Assembly (NCBI GenBank): GCA_036639135.1
Contig: JAVWJE010000042.1
Span: 1 to 16,569, forward strand
Origin: Carnobacterium_A sp036639135
GTDB taxonomy: Bacteria > Bacillota > Bacilli > Lactobacillales > Carnobacteriaceae
Direction: 5' to 3'
Length of the DNA: 16,569 nucleotides
The translations under genes were made by a program, and so were the position numbers. The notes under the pieces are model-generated. The model saw nothing but the letters and a program-made list of their open reading frames with translations. It did not search any database and had not been told where the DNA came from. How positions within the stretch are numbered: the first letter of the stretch is position 1; every line of letters begins with the position of its first letter. Shown piece after piece: positions 1 to 5,943 of the stretch.

Positions 1-635
1 CTTCTTTTACTACAATTGTTGAAGAGTTAGAACAGTTGTTAGAACACCTTAAGACGGAATCAAAAGAAGTTGACTTAAATGAAAAGAACAAAGTAATCCA
101 ACTAGAAATAACAACTGGAAATCGATTGCTAGCAGACGAAGAGAAAGATGCGATAACAAAAATAATTAAAGAAAATAAACAATTTGACATAAAAAAAATT
201 AGTTCAGCTGTTTTAACTTATGAAGCAGCTACTGCTTGGCAACAAGCTGTTAGCTTGCAGATGGAAATACAAACGATTCGTAGCGGACAGGTACTTCAAG
301 CTCCTGGAGATGTTCTTTTTGTAGGGAAAGTTCATCCTGGTGGAATGATACGAGCAAATGGCAGTATTTTTATTATTGGTGAATTACATGGAGTTGCGCA
401 TGCAGGATTTGAAGGAGATGCAACAGCAGTCATTGTTGCTGATTTTCATACTAATGCACAAGTACGAATAGCAGACAATGTTCAAATTATAGAAAATCAA
501 TCAACTGAAATGTTGACTATAAAGAAAAATGAATTTGCATTTATAAATGATTTACATATATTAGATTTTGAGAATCTAGATCATTTAAGCAAAATGCGGC
601 CGATGTTAGGTAAAATGACAGGGGGATTAATTTAA
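1..635 (+). CDS. minC: Septum site-determining protein MinC (5' end cut off by window)
   Basis: MinC inhibits FtsZ polymerisation and, recruited to the membrane by MinD, blocks division near the poles. The reading frame is open to the left edge (first full codon at position 3), so the true start lies outside. A TTG at 36 is only an internal leucine codon with no ribosome binding site. About 210 residues are visible; Bacillus MinC has about 226, so some 15-20 residues are missing. The visible N-terminal half matches the MinC_N fold (stretch LEITTGNRLLADEE). The C-terminal half is the beta-helical MinC_C domain, with glycine-rich turns such as GDVLFVGKVHPGG and ANGSIFIIGELHGVAHAG. The stop codon directly abuts the minD start (0 nt gap), so the two are translated as a pair. 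No MinE is visible, as is usual in Firmicutes, where DivIVA/MinJ act instead (family knowledge). Confidence 0.95.
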   Translation, partial: SFTTIVEELEQLLEHLKTESKEVDLNEKNKVIQLEITTGNRLLADEEKDAITKIIKENKQFDIKKISSAVLTYEAATAWQQAVSLQMEIQTIRSGQVLQAPGDVLFVGKVHPGGMIRANGSIFIIGELHGVAHAGFEGDATAVIVADFHTNAQVRIADNVQIIENQSTEMLTIKKNEFAFINDLHILDFENLDHLSKMRPMLGKMTGGLI

Positions 636-1430
636 ATGGGAAGAGCAATTGTCATTACTTCTGGAAAAGGTGGCGTTGGGAAAACAACGTCAACAGCAAA
701 TATTGGAACAGCCCTTGCATTACAAGGAAAACGGGTATGTTTAATCGATATGGATATAGGACTAAGGAACTTAGATGTTATTTTGGGATTAGAAAACCGA
801 ATTATTTATGATATTATTGATGTTGTTGAAGGTCGTGCAAAATTACATCAAGCTATTATTAAGGACAAACGTTTTAATGATAACTTGTATTTATTACCAG
901 CAGCACAAAATGCAGATAAAAATGATGTGAATGGCGAACAAATGATTGAAATTATTGCTGAATTAAAAGAGGAATATGATTATATTCTTATTGATTGTCC
1001 AGCTGGAATTGAACAAGGATTTCAAAATTCAATAGCAGCTGCAGATGAGGCGATTTTAGTAACGACGCCTGAGATATCAGCTATTCGTGATGCAGATCGT
1101 ATAATAGGTTTGTTAGAGCAAACAGAATTAGAACCTCCACGTCTTATCATAAACAGAATTCGTAAAAGAATGATGCAAGATGGAGAAGTTCTGGATGTAG
1201 ATGAAATTACAAGACATCTTTCAGTTGATTTGTTGGGTATTATTTTTGATGATGATGACGTTGTTCGTTCTTCTAATAAGGGAGATCCAATCGTTTTAAA
1301 TCCAAAAAATCCAGCTTCACAAGGTTATCGAAATGTCGCTCGTCGTATATTAGGTGAAACAGTACCTTTGATGTCGATAAAAAAAGAAAAAGAAAGTTTT
1401 TGGAAGAAATTATTTGGCAAAAAAAAATAA
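636..1430 (+). CDS. minD: Septum site-determining protein MinD, membrane-binding ATPase
   Basis: MinD is a ParA/MinD-type P-loop ATPase that dimerises on the membrane with ATP and carries MinC. The deviant Walker A box GKGGVGKT is at residues 10-17, with signature Lys11 and Lys16. The A'-type motif IDMDIGLRNLD is at about 37-47, and ILIDCPAGIEQG gives the Walker B region. The C-terminus (ESFWKKLFGKKK) is a basic amphipathic membrane-targeting helix. The length of 264 residues is normal. The ribosome binding site GGGGGA (621-626) lies inside the end of minC, so expression is coupled to minC. The last codons contain the -35 box of the promoter for the next transcript, and no terminator is seen after the stop. 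Confidence 0.97.
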   Translation: MGRAIVITSGKGGVGKTTSTANIGTALALQGKRVCLIDMDIGLRNLDVILGLENRIIYDIIDVVEGRAKLHQAIIKDKRFNDNLYLLPAAQNADKNDVNGEQMIEIIAELKEEYDYILIDCPAGIEQGFQNSIAAADEAILVTTPEISAIRDADRIIGLLEQTELEPPRLIINRIRKRMMQDGEVLDVDEITRHLSVDLLGIIFDDDDVVRSSNKGDPIVLNPKNPASQGYRNVARRILGETVPLMSIKKEKESFWKKLFGKKK

Positions 1431-1442
1431 GTGTGTTATAGT
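1414..1442 (+). promoter_or_regulatory. SigA-type promoter of the T-box / amino acid ABC transporter transcript
   Basis: TTGGCA (1414-1419), a 17-nt spacer and TATAGT (1437-1442), with an extended -10 TG at 1434-1435. The -35 box overlaps the last codons of minD. Transcription would start near 1449, just upstream of T-box Stem I, which is the position expected. The match is read directly; activity is inferred. Confidence 0.75.
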
Positions 1443-1448
1443 TTTGAA

Positions 1449-1734
1449 AATAAACAAAAGCAAAGACGAGAAAAAGTAAGTTTAGAAACTTAACAGAGAG
1501 ATTGCGGGTGGTGCGAGCAATTAAGAGTCTAATCTGAACACACATCTCTAAGCTGACAGTTGAACCATAATTAGTAAACTGATCCGGTTGTACCCGTTAT
1601 TGTACTAGCGTTTAGTAGTTTTGAACGCGATAAGGTAGTTCTCTGTGAAGAAACTACAAAAAAAGGTGGTACCATGATATATAAACTATCGTCCTTTGAT
1701 TTCCTGTTATTTGGGAAGTCAAAGGACTTTTTTT
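1449..1734 (+). promoter_or_regulatory. T-box riboswitch leader with alternative antiterminator/terminator
   Basis: A tRNA-sensing leader controlling the ABC transporter downstream. Stem I shows the loop-E strand AGTA (1475-1478), the AGAGAG motif (1495-1500), a distal stem ATTGC/GCAAT (1501-1505/1517-1521) and the opposite loop-E strand GAA (1536-1538). Stem III is GTAGTT/AACTAC (1635-1640/1652-1657). The T-box AAGGTGGTACCATG is at 1663-1676. The antiterminator pairs AAAGG 1662-1666 with CCTTT 1693-1697 and ATGATA 1674-1679 with TATCGT 1687-1692, leaving TGGTACC as the tRNA-binding bulge. The competing terminator pairs 1691-1699 with 1719-1727, followed by seven T. CCTTT is shared by both structures, which is the switch. 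The specifier is probably CAC (His) at 1541-1543, followed by A1544. ACA (Thr) in a neighbouring register cannot be excluded. Confidence 0.95.
1691..1734 (+). terminator. T-box regulated intrinsic terminator
   Basis: The stem GTCCTTTGA/TCAAAGGAC (1691-1699/1719-1727) is extended by TTCC/GGAA (1701-1704/1714-1717) and followed by TTTTTTT. It forms when the T-box is not stabilised by uncharged tRNA and stops transcription before the ABC transporter genes. Confidence 0.93.
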
Positions 1735-1780
1735 GTTTTTGAATAGGTTATAAGATTAAAAAAAGACTGGGGAGATTATT

Positions 1781-2581
1781 ATGAAAAAGAAATTATTGGA
1801 GGTTATTGCAAGTTTGGGTTTGTGTATACTGGTTCTGTCAGGGTGCAATGCTAATTCAAAAGAAGAAGATAGCTATGATTCAATCTTAGACAAAGGTAAT
1901 ATCGTAATGGGACTAGATGATACATTTGCCCCAATGGGTTATAAAGATTCAAACGGTGAAATTGTTGGGTTTGATATTGATTTATCAAATGAAATTGGGG
2001 AACGTATGGGAGTTAAATTCGAGTATCAAGTGATTGATTGGGCTCTAAAAGAAACAGAATTAAATAGTAACAATATTGACGTTATTTGGAACGGATATAC
2101 AATAACAAAAGAAAGAAAAGAAAAAGTATTATTTAGCAATCCTTATTTGAATAACAGTCAGCTTATTATTGTTCTAAACGATAGCCCAATAAAAAACAAA
2201 GCAGATTTAAAGGATAAAACAGTAGCTGCACAACAATCATCAAGTGCAGTCGATGCGGTTATGGCTGACGATTCAGATAGTGTAAAAACATTTAATAATG
2301 GTGAATTAGTCCAATACCCTTCTAATAATGATGTTTTTAATGATTTAGCATCAGGACGTAGTGATGCAATTGTAGTAGATGAAACATTAGGTCGTTATTA
2401 TATGAAACAAAATGAAGACATTGATTACCGTGTTCTAAAAGATAATTATGGAAAAGAAGAATATGCAATAGGATTACGTAAAGCAGATGTCAAATTAAAG
2501 AAAGCCATAGATGAAAACTTAGAAGCTATAAAAAAAGATGGAACCTATGATAAAATACACGATAAATGGTTTGCTGAGTAA
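1781..2581 (+). CDS. Amino acid ABC transporter substrate-binding lipoprotein (probable histidine importer)
   Basis: Extracellular solute-binding protein of the polar amino acid family (SBP_bac_3), anchored to the outer face of the membrane. The signal peptide has KKK at 2-4, a hydrophobic core at about 8-20 and lipobox LSGC with Cys22 as the lipidated residue. The mature part shows the family pattern of ligand contacts: DDTFAPMGY at about 46-54, GFDIDLS at 63-69, WNGYTIT at 103-109 and Arg112, which in this family usually holds the ligand carboxylate. The 266-residue length is normal. The ribosome binding site GGGGAG (1769-1774) is 6 nt from ATG. It is the first gene after the T-box, so transcription should rise when the cognate tRNA is uncharged. 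The histidine assignment rests on the T-box specifier only; the sequence alone supports just an amino acid ligand. Confidence 0.9.
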   Translation: MKKKLLEVIASLGLCILVLSGCNANSKEEDSYDSILDKGNIVMGLDDTFAPMGYKDSNGEIVGFDIDLSNEIGERMGVKFEYQVIDWALKETELNSNNIDVIWNGYTITKERKEKVLFSNPYLNNSQLIIVLNDSPIKNKADLKDKTVAAQQSSSAVDAVMADDSDSVKTFNNGELVQYPSNNDVFNDLASGRSDAIVVDETLGRYYMKQNEDIDYRVLKDNYGKEEYAIGLRKADVKLKKAIDENLEAIKKDGTYDKIHDKWFAE

Positions 2582-2590
2582 AAAATAGGA

Positions 2591-2630
2591 TTATTTGAAT
2601 GGAAAAGATTAATTAGTCCCATTCAAATAA
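2591..2630 (+). promoter_or_regulatory. Perfect 12-bp intercistronic hairpin inside the ABC transporter operon
   Basis: TTATTTGAATGG (2591-2602) and its exact reverse complement CCATTCAAATAA (2619-2630) flank a 16-nt loop, just after the lipoprotein stop. The following CATTTTTATA has only five T, so it would be at best a partial terminator. The likely role, by analogy with other binding-protein operons, is mRNA 3' protection or attenuation that gives more lipoprotein than permease (inference). Confidence 0.7.
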
Positions 2631-2704
2631 CATTTTTATAATGAGATTTCTCTAGGATAATAAAAATAGTTATGACCTAAATATGAATAGGAAAGAGGAA
2701 CAAT

Positions 2705-3340
2705 ATGAATCTAATAAATGATATTACCCCATCGTTAATAAGCGGATTAAGTACAACCATGCAGTTGTTTTTTATTATCCTTGTTACAACCATTCCATTA
2801 GGATTTTTAGTTGCTTGTATACGAATATATTCTCCGAGATTCATTTCTTGGATCATTCAAATTTATATTTATGTTATGCGTGGTACACCCTTATTATTAC
2901 AATTGATGATTGTATTTTTCGGTCTTCCATTAGTTGGGATTACATTTGATCGATTTACAGCAGCAATTATAGCATTCGGTTTAAACTATACAACATATTA
3001 TGCTGAGATATTTAGAGGTGGTATTTTATCAGTTCCAAAAGGCCAATTTGAAGCAATCAAAGTTTTAGGGATTGGAAGAATCCCAGGTTTTAGGAAAATT
3101 ATCATCCCACAAGTTTTACGAACGGTGCTTCCCTCTGTTGGAAATGAAGTTATATCACTAGTAAAAGATACATCTCTAGTATACATTTTAGGGTTAGGAG
3201 AACTATTGAGAGCAGGTCAAATTGCAGCAAATACGTATGCGTCGTTATTGCCTTTTGTAGCAGTAGGAATCATCTATTTAGTTATAACAGGTATAATAAC
3301 AATCATTTTAACTCTTATTGAAAAGAAAATTAACTTTTAA
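2705..3340 (+). CDS. Amino acid ABC transporter permease, HisM/GlnP family
   Basis: Membrane-spanning subunit that forms the channel of the importer. Hydrophobic segments lie at about 18-40, 50-75, 84-100 and 175-205. The HisMQ-type signature RGTPLLLQ is at 59-66. The EAA loop, which docks on the ATPase, runs from about 114 (QFEAIKVLG, then a conserved stretch ending IIIPQ and VLPS). The 211-residue length is typical. The gene starts 123 nt after the lipoprotein stop and 11 nt before the ATPase start, with RBS AGAGG at 2694-2698. With only one permease gene, the channel is presumably a homodimer. Substrate as for the lipoprotein. Confidence 0.92.
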   Translation: MNLINDITPSLISGLSTTMQLFFIILVTTIPLGFLVACIRIYSPRFISWIIQIYIYVMRGTPLLLQLMIVFFGLPLVGITFDRFTAAIIAFGLNYTTYYAEIFRGGILSVPKGQFEAIKVLGIGRIPGFRKIIIPQVLRTVLPSVGNEVISLVKDTSLVYILGLGELLRAGQIAANTYASLLPFVAVGIIYLVITGIITIILTLIEKKINF

Positions 3341-3351
3341 GGGGGAATTAT

Positions 3352-4026
3352 ATGCTAATGAAAGCACAAGGTATTACTAAAATATTTAATAAAACAAAAC
3401 TAATCAATAACTTTGATTTTTCCATAGACAATGGTGAAATTATATCATTAGTAGGAAAATCAGGTGCTGGAAAAACAACGTTTATGAGATTATTAAATGA
3501 ACTTGAAAAGCTAGACGCGGGTACAATTTCAATAGCTGGCGAGTATCTTTGTAAAATGACGACTGAAAATAGTGTTCAATACTCATCAAAAAATGAAAAA
3601 AATCGGTACAGAAATAAAATTGGAATGGTTTTCCAAGACTACCAGTTATTTCCTAATTTAACTGTCTTACAAAACTGTATTGAAGCTCCAATTCAAAAAA
3701 AAATAATGACAGTGAAAGAAGCCAAATTAAAAGCTGAAAAATTGTTAAAACAGATGAAACTACTTGAAAAAAAAGAATCTTATCCAAAAACGTTATCTGG
3801 AGGACAACAACAAAGAGTAGCTATAGCTCGTGCAATGATGCTAAGTCCAGAAATACTTTGTTTTGATGAACCTACATCTGCCTTAGATCGACAATCTTCA
3901 AATGGTGTTGGGGAAATGATGCAAGAAATCGCAGCTACAGGGACAGGGATACTAATTGTTACACACGATATTGATTTTGCAGATAAATTTAGTACAAAAA
4001 GTATTTCTTCTGATACATTCCTATAA
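3352..4026 (+). CDS. Amino acid ABC transporter ATP-binding protein
   Basis: Cytoplasmic ATPase that powers the importer. It has Walker A GKSGAGKTT (35-43), Q-loop MVFQDYQLFPN, signature LSGGQQQR, Walker B ILCFDEPTSALD and the switch histidine in VTHD. The start chosen is ATG 3352, 5 nt after GGGGGA; ATG 3358 with 11-nt spacing is possible. The protein ends only about 20 residues after the switch histidine (tail STKSISSDTFL). It lacks the usual DGGxIxExG strand that closes the nucleotide-binding domain in HisP/GlnQ. I see no frameshift in the following bases that would restore it, so this looks like a naturally shortened end. The last gene of the T-box controlled operon. Confidence 0.92.
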   Translation: MLMKAQGITKIFNKTKLINNFDFSIDNGEIISLVGKSGAGKTTFMRLLNELEKLDAGTISIAGEYLCKMTTENSVQYSSKNEKNRYRNKIGMVFQDYQLFPNLTVLQNCIEAPIQKKIMTVKEAKLKAEKLLKQMKLLEKKESYPKTLSGGQQQRVAIARAMMLSPEILCFDEPTSALDRQSSNGVGEMMQEIAATGTGILIVTHDIDFADKFSTKSISSDTFL

Positions 4027-4093
4027 AAGACTAGTAAAATGTTAACAGTTTTCTAACTAACAGTTGGTTTTAACAAAAAAGAAAAACTATTGA

Positions 4094-4122
4094 TTGACGT
4101 AGAGACCTCTTTTTGGTATGCT
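4094..4122 (+). promoter_or_regulatory. SigA-type promoter of the rplU-prp-rpmA operon
   Basis: TTGACG (4094-4099), exact 17-nt spacer, TATGCT (4117-4122). It sits about 115 nt before the rplU start, directly upstream of a structured leader. No convincing terminator for the preceding ABC operon was found between 4027 and 4093. Confidence 0.75.
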
Positions 4123-4128
4123 ACTACT

Positions 4129-4225
4129 GTTGTTAATGTGTAGCACCACAACTACAACCGCGCGGGAATGAGTTCATAAGTCCATTAATGGCACTCATGA
4201 CGGCGAGTCTAAGTCTAATAAGGAG
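4129..4225 (+). promoter_or_regulatory. L21 leader: ribosomal protein autoregulatory RNA
   Basis: Structured leader before rplU. The main hairpin pairs ATGAGT (4168-4173) with ACTCAT (4193-4198) and carries an inner palindrome CCATTAATGG (4182-4191). The outer GC-rich flanks CCGC and GGCG can extend it. An upstream hairpin can form from TGTAG (4139-4143) and CTACA (4152-4156). The position and two-hairpin layout fit the known L21 leader class of Bacilli, thought to mediate feedback by ribosomal proteins of the operon. I recognise the class by location and pairing, not by an alignment. Confidence 0.7.
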
Positions 4226-4235
4226 GTGCGAATAA

Positions 4236-4544
4236 ATGTACGCAATTATAAAAACAGGTGGAAAACAAATTAAAGTTGAAGTTGGCCAAGAAATCTACAT
4301 TGAGAAATTAAATGTTGAAGCTGGTGAAACAGTCATTTTTGATGAAGTTATCTTAGTAGGTGGCGAAGAAACAAAAGTTGGTGTTCCAACTATTGCAGGC
4401 GCTGTTGTCGAAGGTACTGTAGAAAAACATGGTCGTCAAAAGAAAGTTACGACTTTTGTTTACAAACGCAGAAAAGACTCACATCGTAAGCAAGGACATC
4501 GTCAACCATATACAAAAGTTATGATTAATGCAATCAACCTATAA
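4236..4544 (+). CDS. rplU: 50S ribosomal protein L21
   Basis: Large-subunit protein that binds 23S rRNA. The start MYAIIKTGGKQIKVEVG and the basic signature around residues 76-95 (YKRRKDSHRKQGHRQPYTK) are diagnostic. The 102-residue length is normal. RBS AGGAGG (4221-4226) lies just after the leader hairpin, so leader folding could affect translation. First gene of the conserved Firmicutes order rplU-prp-rpmA. Confidence 0.98.
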   Translation: MYAIIKTGGKQIKVEVGQEIYIEKLNVEAGETVIFDEVILVGGEETKVGVPTIAGAVVEGTVEKHGRQKKVTTFVYKRRKDSHRKQGHRQPYTKVMINAINL

Positions 4545-4562
4545 GAAAAGTGGTGTTTGTGA

Positions 4563-4895
4563 ATGATTCATGCGTTTTTTAAACGTAACAAAAAAGATGA
4601 AATTGTTTCTTTTGAAGTTACAGGTCATGCAGGGTCAGGAGCTTACGGAACGGACATTGTTTGTGCTGGTGTATCAGCTTTAGCAATTGGGACAACAAAT
4701 AGTTTATCTATTTTAGGAGATTTCATTCCTTTAGTTGAAACAAGTGATGAAACTGAAGGGGGATACCTTTATGTTGAATTACCATTGGAAATTAATGGGA
4801 AACAATTAGTTACTGCACAGATTCTTTTGGAAAGCCTTCTTCTATCTTTAAAAAGCATAGTAGAAGAGTATCCTGAATATGTTAAATTAAATTAA
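4563..4895 (+). CDS. prp: Ribosomal-processing cysteine protease Prp (YsxB)
   Basis: Cysteine protease that removes the N-terminal extension of ribosomal protein L27, an essential maturation step in Firmicutes that have the extension. The catalytic pair is visible: His22 in TGHAGSG and Cys34 in DIVCAGVSAL, at the same residue numbers as reported for the Staphylococcus aureus enzyme. The 110-residue length is normal. The gene lies between L21 and its substrate L27. Its ribosome binding site is weak (AAGTGGTG, 4548-4555) compared with AGGAGG for both ribosomal neighbours, consistent with an enzyme needed in smaller amounts. Confidence 0.94.
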   Translation: MIHAFFKRNKKDEIVSFEVTGHAGSGAYGTDIVCAGVSALAIGTTNSLSILGDFIPLVETSDETEGGYLYVELPLEINGKQLVTAQILLESLLLSLKSIVEEYPEYVKLN

Positions 4896-4927
4896 ATTCT
4901 AGATTAAAAACAGGAGGTGCAATTAAA

Positions 4928-5212
4928 ATGTTGAAAATGAATTTACAATTATTTGCCCACAAAAAAGGTGGCGGATCTACAACTAACGGTCGTGATTCTC
5001 AATCTAAACGTTTAGGTTCTAAACGTGCAGATGGTCAAACTGTTACAGGCGGATCAATTTTATACCGTCAACGCGGTACTAAAATTTACCCAGGTAATAA
5101 CGTAGGAATTGGTGGAGATGACACTTTATTTGCTAAAGTTGATGGCGTTGTTCGTTTCGAACGCAAAGGTCGCGACAAAAAGCAAGTATCTGTTTACCCA
5201 GCAGCTCAATAA
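4928..5212 (+). CDS. rpmA: 50S ribosomal protein L27 with cleavable N-terminal extension
   Basis: L27 reaches the peptidyl transferase centre with its N-terminus. The first nine residues MLKMNLQLF form the extension that Prp removes, leaving mature AHKKGGGSTTNGRDS; this is the processing motif known from Staphylococcus and other Firmicutes. The 94-residue length and the GGDDTLFAKVDGVVRFER stretch are typical. RBS AGGAGG (4912-4917) is 10 nt from ATG 4928. ATG at codon 4 would drop part of the extension and is less likely. Ends the operon at a strong terminator. Confidence 0.97.
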   Translation: MLKMNLQLFAHKKGGGSTTNGRDSQSKRLGSKRADGQTVTGGSILYRQRGTKIYPGNNVGIGGDDTLFAKVDGVVRFERKGRDKKQVSVYPAAQ

Positions 5213-5226
5213 TTTAATAAAAAAAA

Positions 5227-5257
5227 CTCTTCTATTTTTTAGAAGAGCTTTTTTTTT
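5227..5257 (+). terminator. Intrinsic terminator after rpmA
   Basis: CTCTTCT (5227-5233) pairs with AGAAGAG (5241-5247) around a 7-nt loop, followed after one C by nine T. A run of six A precedes the stem, so the hairpin could be extended by A-T pairs. Confidence 0.93.
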
Positions 5258-5434
5258 AATTTTTATTCTTTTACCTGAATTATTCATAATTTAGAAAAGA
5301 AACATTAGGAATAGTTTATACCAGTATTAAGGAAAATATTTTTTACTAAAGATTAAAAAAATAAAATAACTGTACATCCTGATACTGCAATATTTCAAAA
5401 TGCTAAAGATAAACTTTATGAATAATTTAGATTT

Positions 5435-5440
5435 TATAAT
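5435..5440 (+). promoter_or_regulatory. Possible -10 box for the small membrane protein gene
   Basis: A perfect TATAAT lies 33 nt upstream of the start codon, in AT-rich DNA after the rpmA terminator, so some promoter is expected here. The region 16-18 nt upstream (AAACTTTA) is a poor -35 box, so the call is weak. Confidence 0.35.
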
Positions 5441-5473
5441 AAAAAAATTTTTTTGAAATAAAGGAGAATTACA

Positions 5474-5722
5474 ATGAGTGATTTAGTTATTGGTATTTTA
5501 GGTATTGGCATAAGTGCTGTAGTTATTATTGCTATCCTTTTTGGTTTAGTAAAATTAGAAATATGGGTGTACGATGATGCAAATAGAAGACGAATGCATG
5601 GTGGCATTTGGGCTTTCTTTGTATTGATGACTACATTTATTCCAGGACTGTTAATTTATTTACTAGTTAGAAAGTCAACTAATAAGGTTAACTATCATCA
5701 TCCTAAAAAGAATCGTTTTTAA
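5474..5722 (+). CDS. Small membrane protein with PLDc_N (cardiolipin synthase N-terminal-like) domain
   Basis: An 82-residue protein with two membrane helices, about 5-28 and 44-66, joined by a short polar loop with VYDDANRRRMHGGIW. The order helix, YDDA-R-M, W, helix, YLLVR is the pattern of the PLDc_N domain. That domain occurs at the N-terminus of cardiolipin synthases and in stand-alone proteins such as Bacillus YxlE, reported as a negative regulator of SigY activity. No phospholipase catalytic part is present. The tail after 67 is basic (KVNYHHPKKNRF). RBS AGGAG at 5462-5466. It appears to be a single-gene unit between the rpmA terminator and the ytxK promoter. Its function here is unknown: a membrane-associated regulator is plausible, but nothing in the window names a partner. 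Confidence 0.8.
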   Translation: MSDLVIGILGIGISAVVIIAILFGLVKLEIWVYDDANRRRMHGGIWAFFVLMTTFIPGLLIYLLVRKSTNKVNYHHPKKNRF

Positions 5723-5813
5723 TCACTTAAATCGCTTATTTTTTATAATAAATGGTATTATTATTTTGAGATAAAATTTAAACGGATATTAATAAAAATA
5801 TGGGAATTGAGCC

Positions 5814-5842
5814 TTGAAAATTATATGTTTATTCGTTAAAAT
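5814..5842 (+). promoter_or_regulatory. Probable promoter of ytxK-ackA
   Basis: TTGAAA (5814-5819), 17-nt spacer, TAAAAT (5837-5842), about 100 nt before the methyltransferase start. No terminator separates the two genes, so this could also serve ackA. Confidence 0.6.
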
Positions 5843-5943
5843 AGTACAGGTAGTAATTATGTTTTGAAACAGATAAAATAAAATTATTTATTTATAATTT
5901 TAACTATAAAACAGCTATGAATTAAGAAAAGAGGTTGGATAAA

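Noticed and set aside
36..635. TTG at 36 as the start of MinC
   Set aside because: The frame is open to the window edge, the upstream codons read as MinC_N-like sequence, and there is no ribosome binding site before the TTG; the gene is simply truncated.
1273..1545. 90-residue - strand reading frame over the end of minD and the T-box
   Set aside because: It overlaps a real gene and a structured leader on the other strand, with low-complexity content typical of a shadow frame.
5357..5425. Short protein-like stretch (TVHPDTAIFQNAKDKLYE then stop) in the spacer after rpmA
   Set aside because: Only about 22 codons after an in-frame stop, with no start or ribosome binding site. It could be a gene remnant, but chance cannot be excluded.
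5745..5766. Possible terminator after the small membrane protein (ATAATA/TATTAT)
   Set aside because: A purely AT stem with interrupted T run is too weak to call in DNA this AT-rich.
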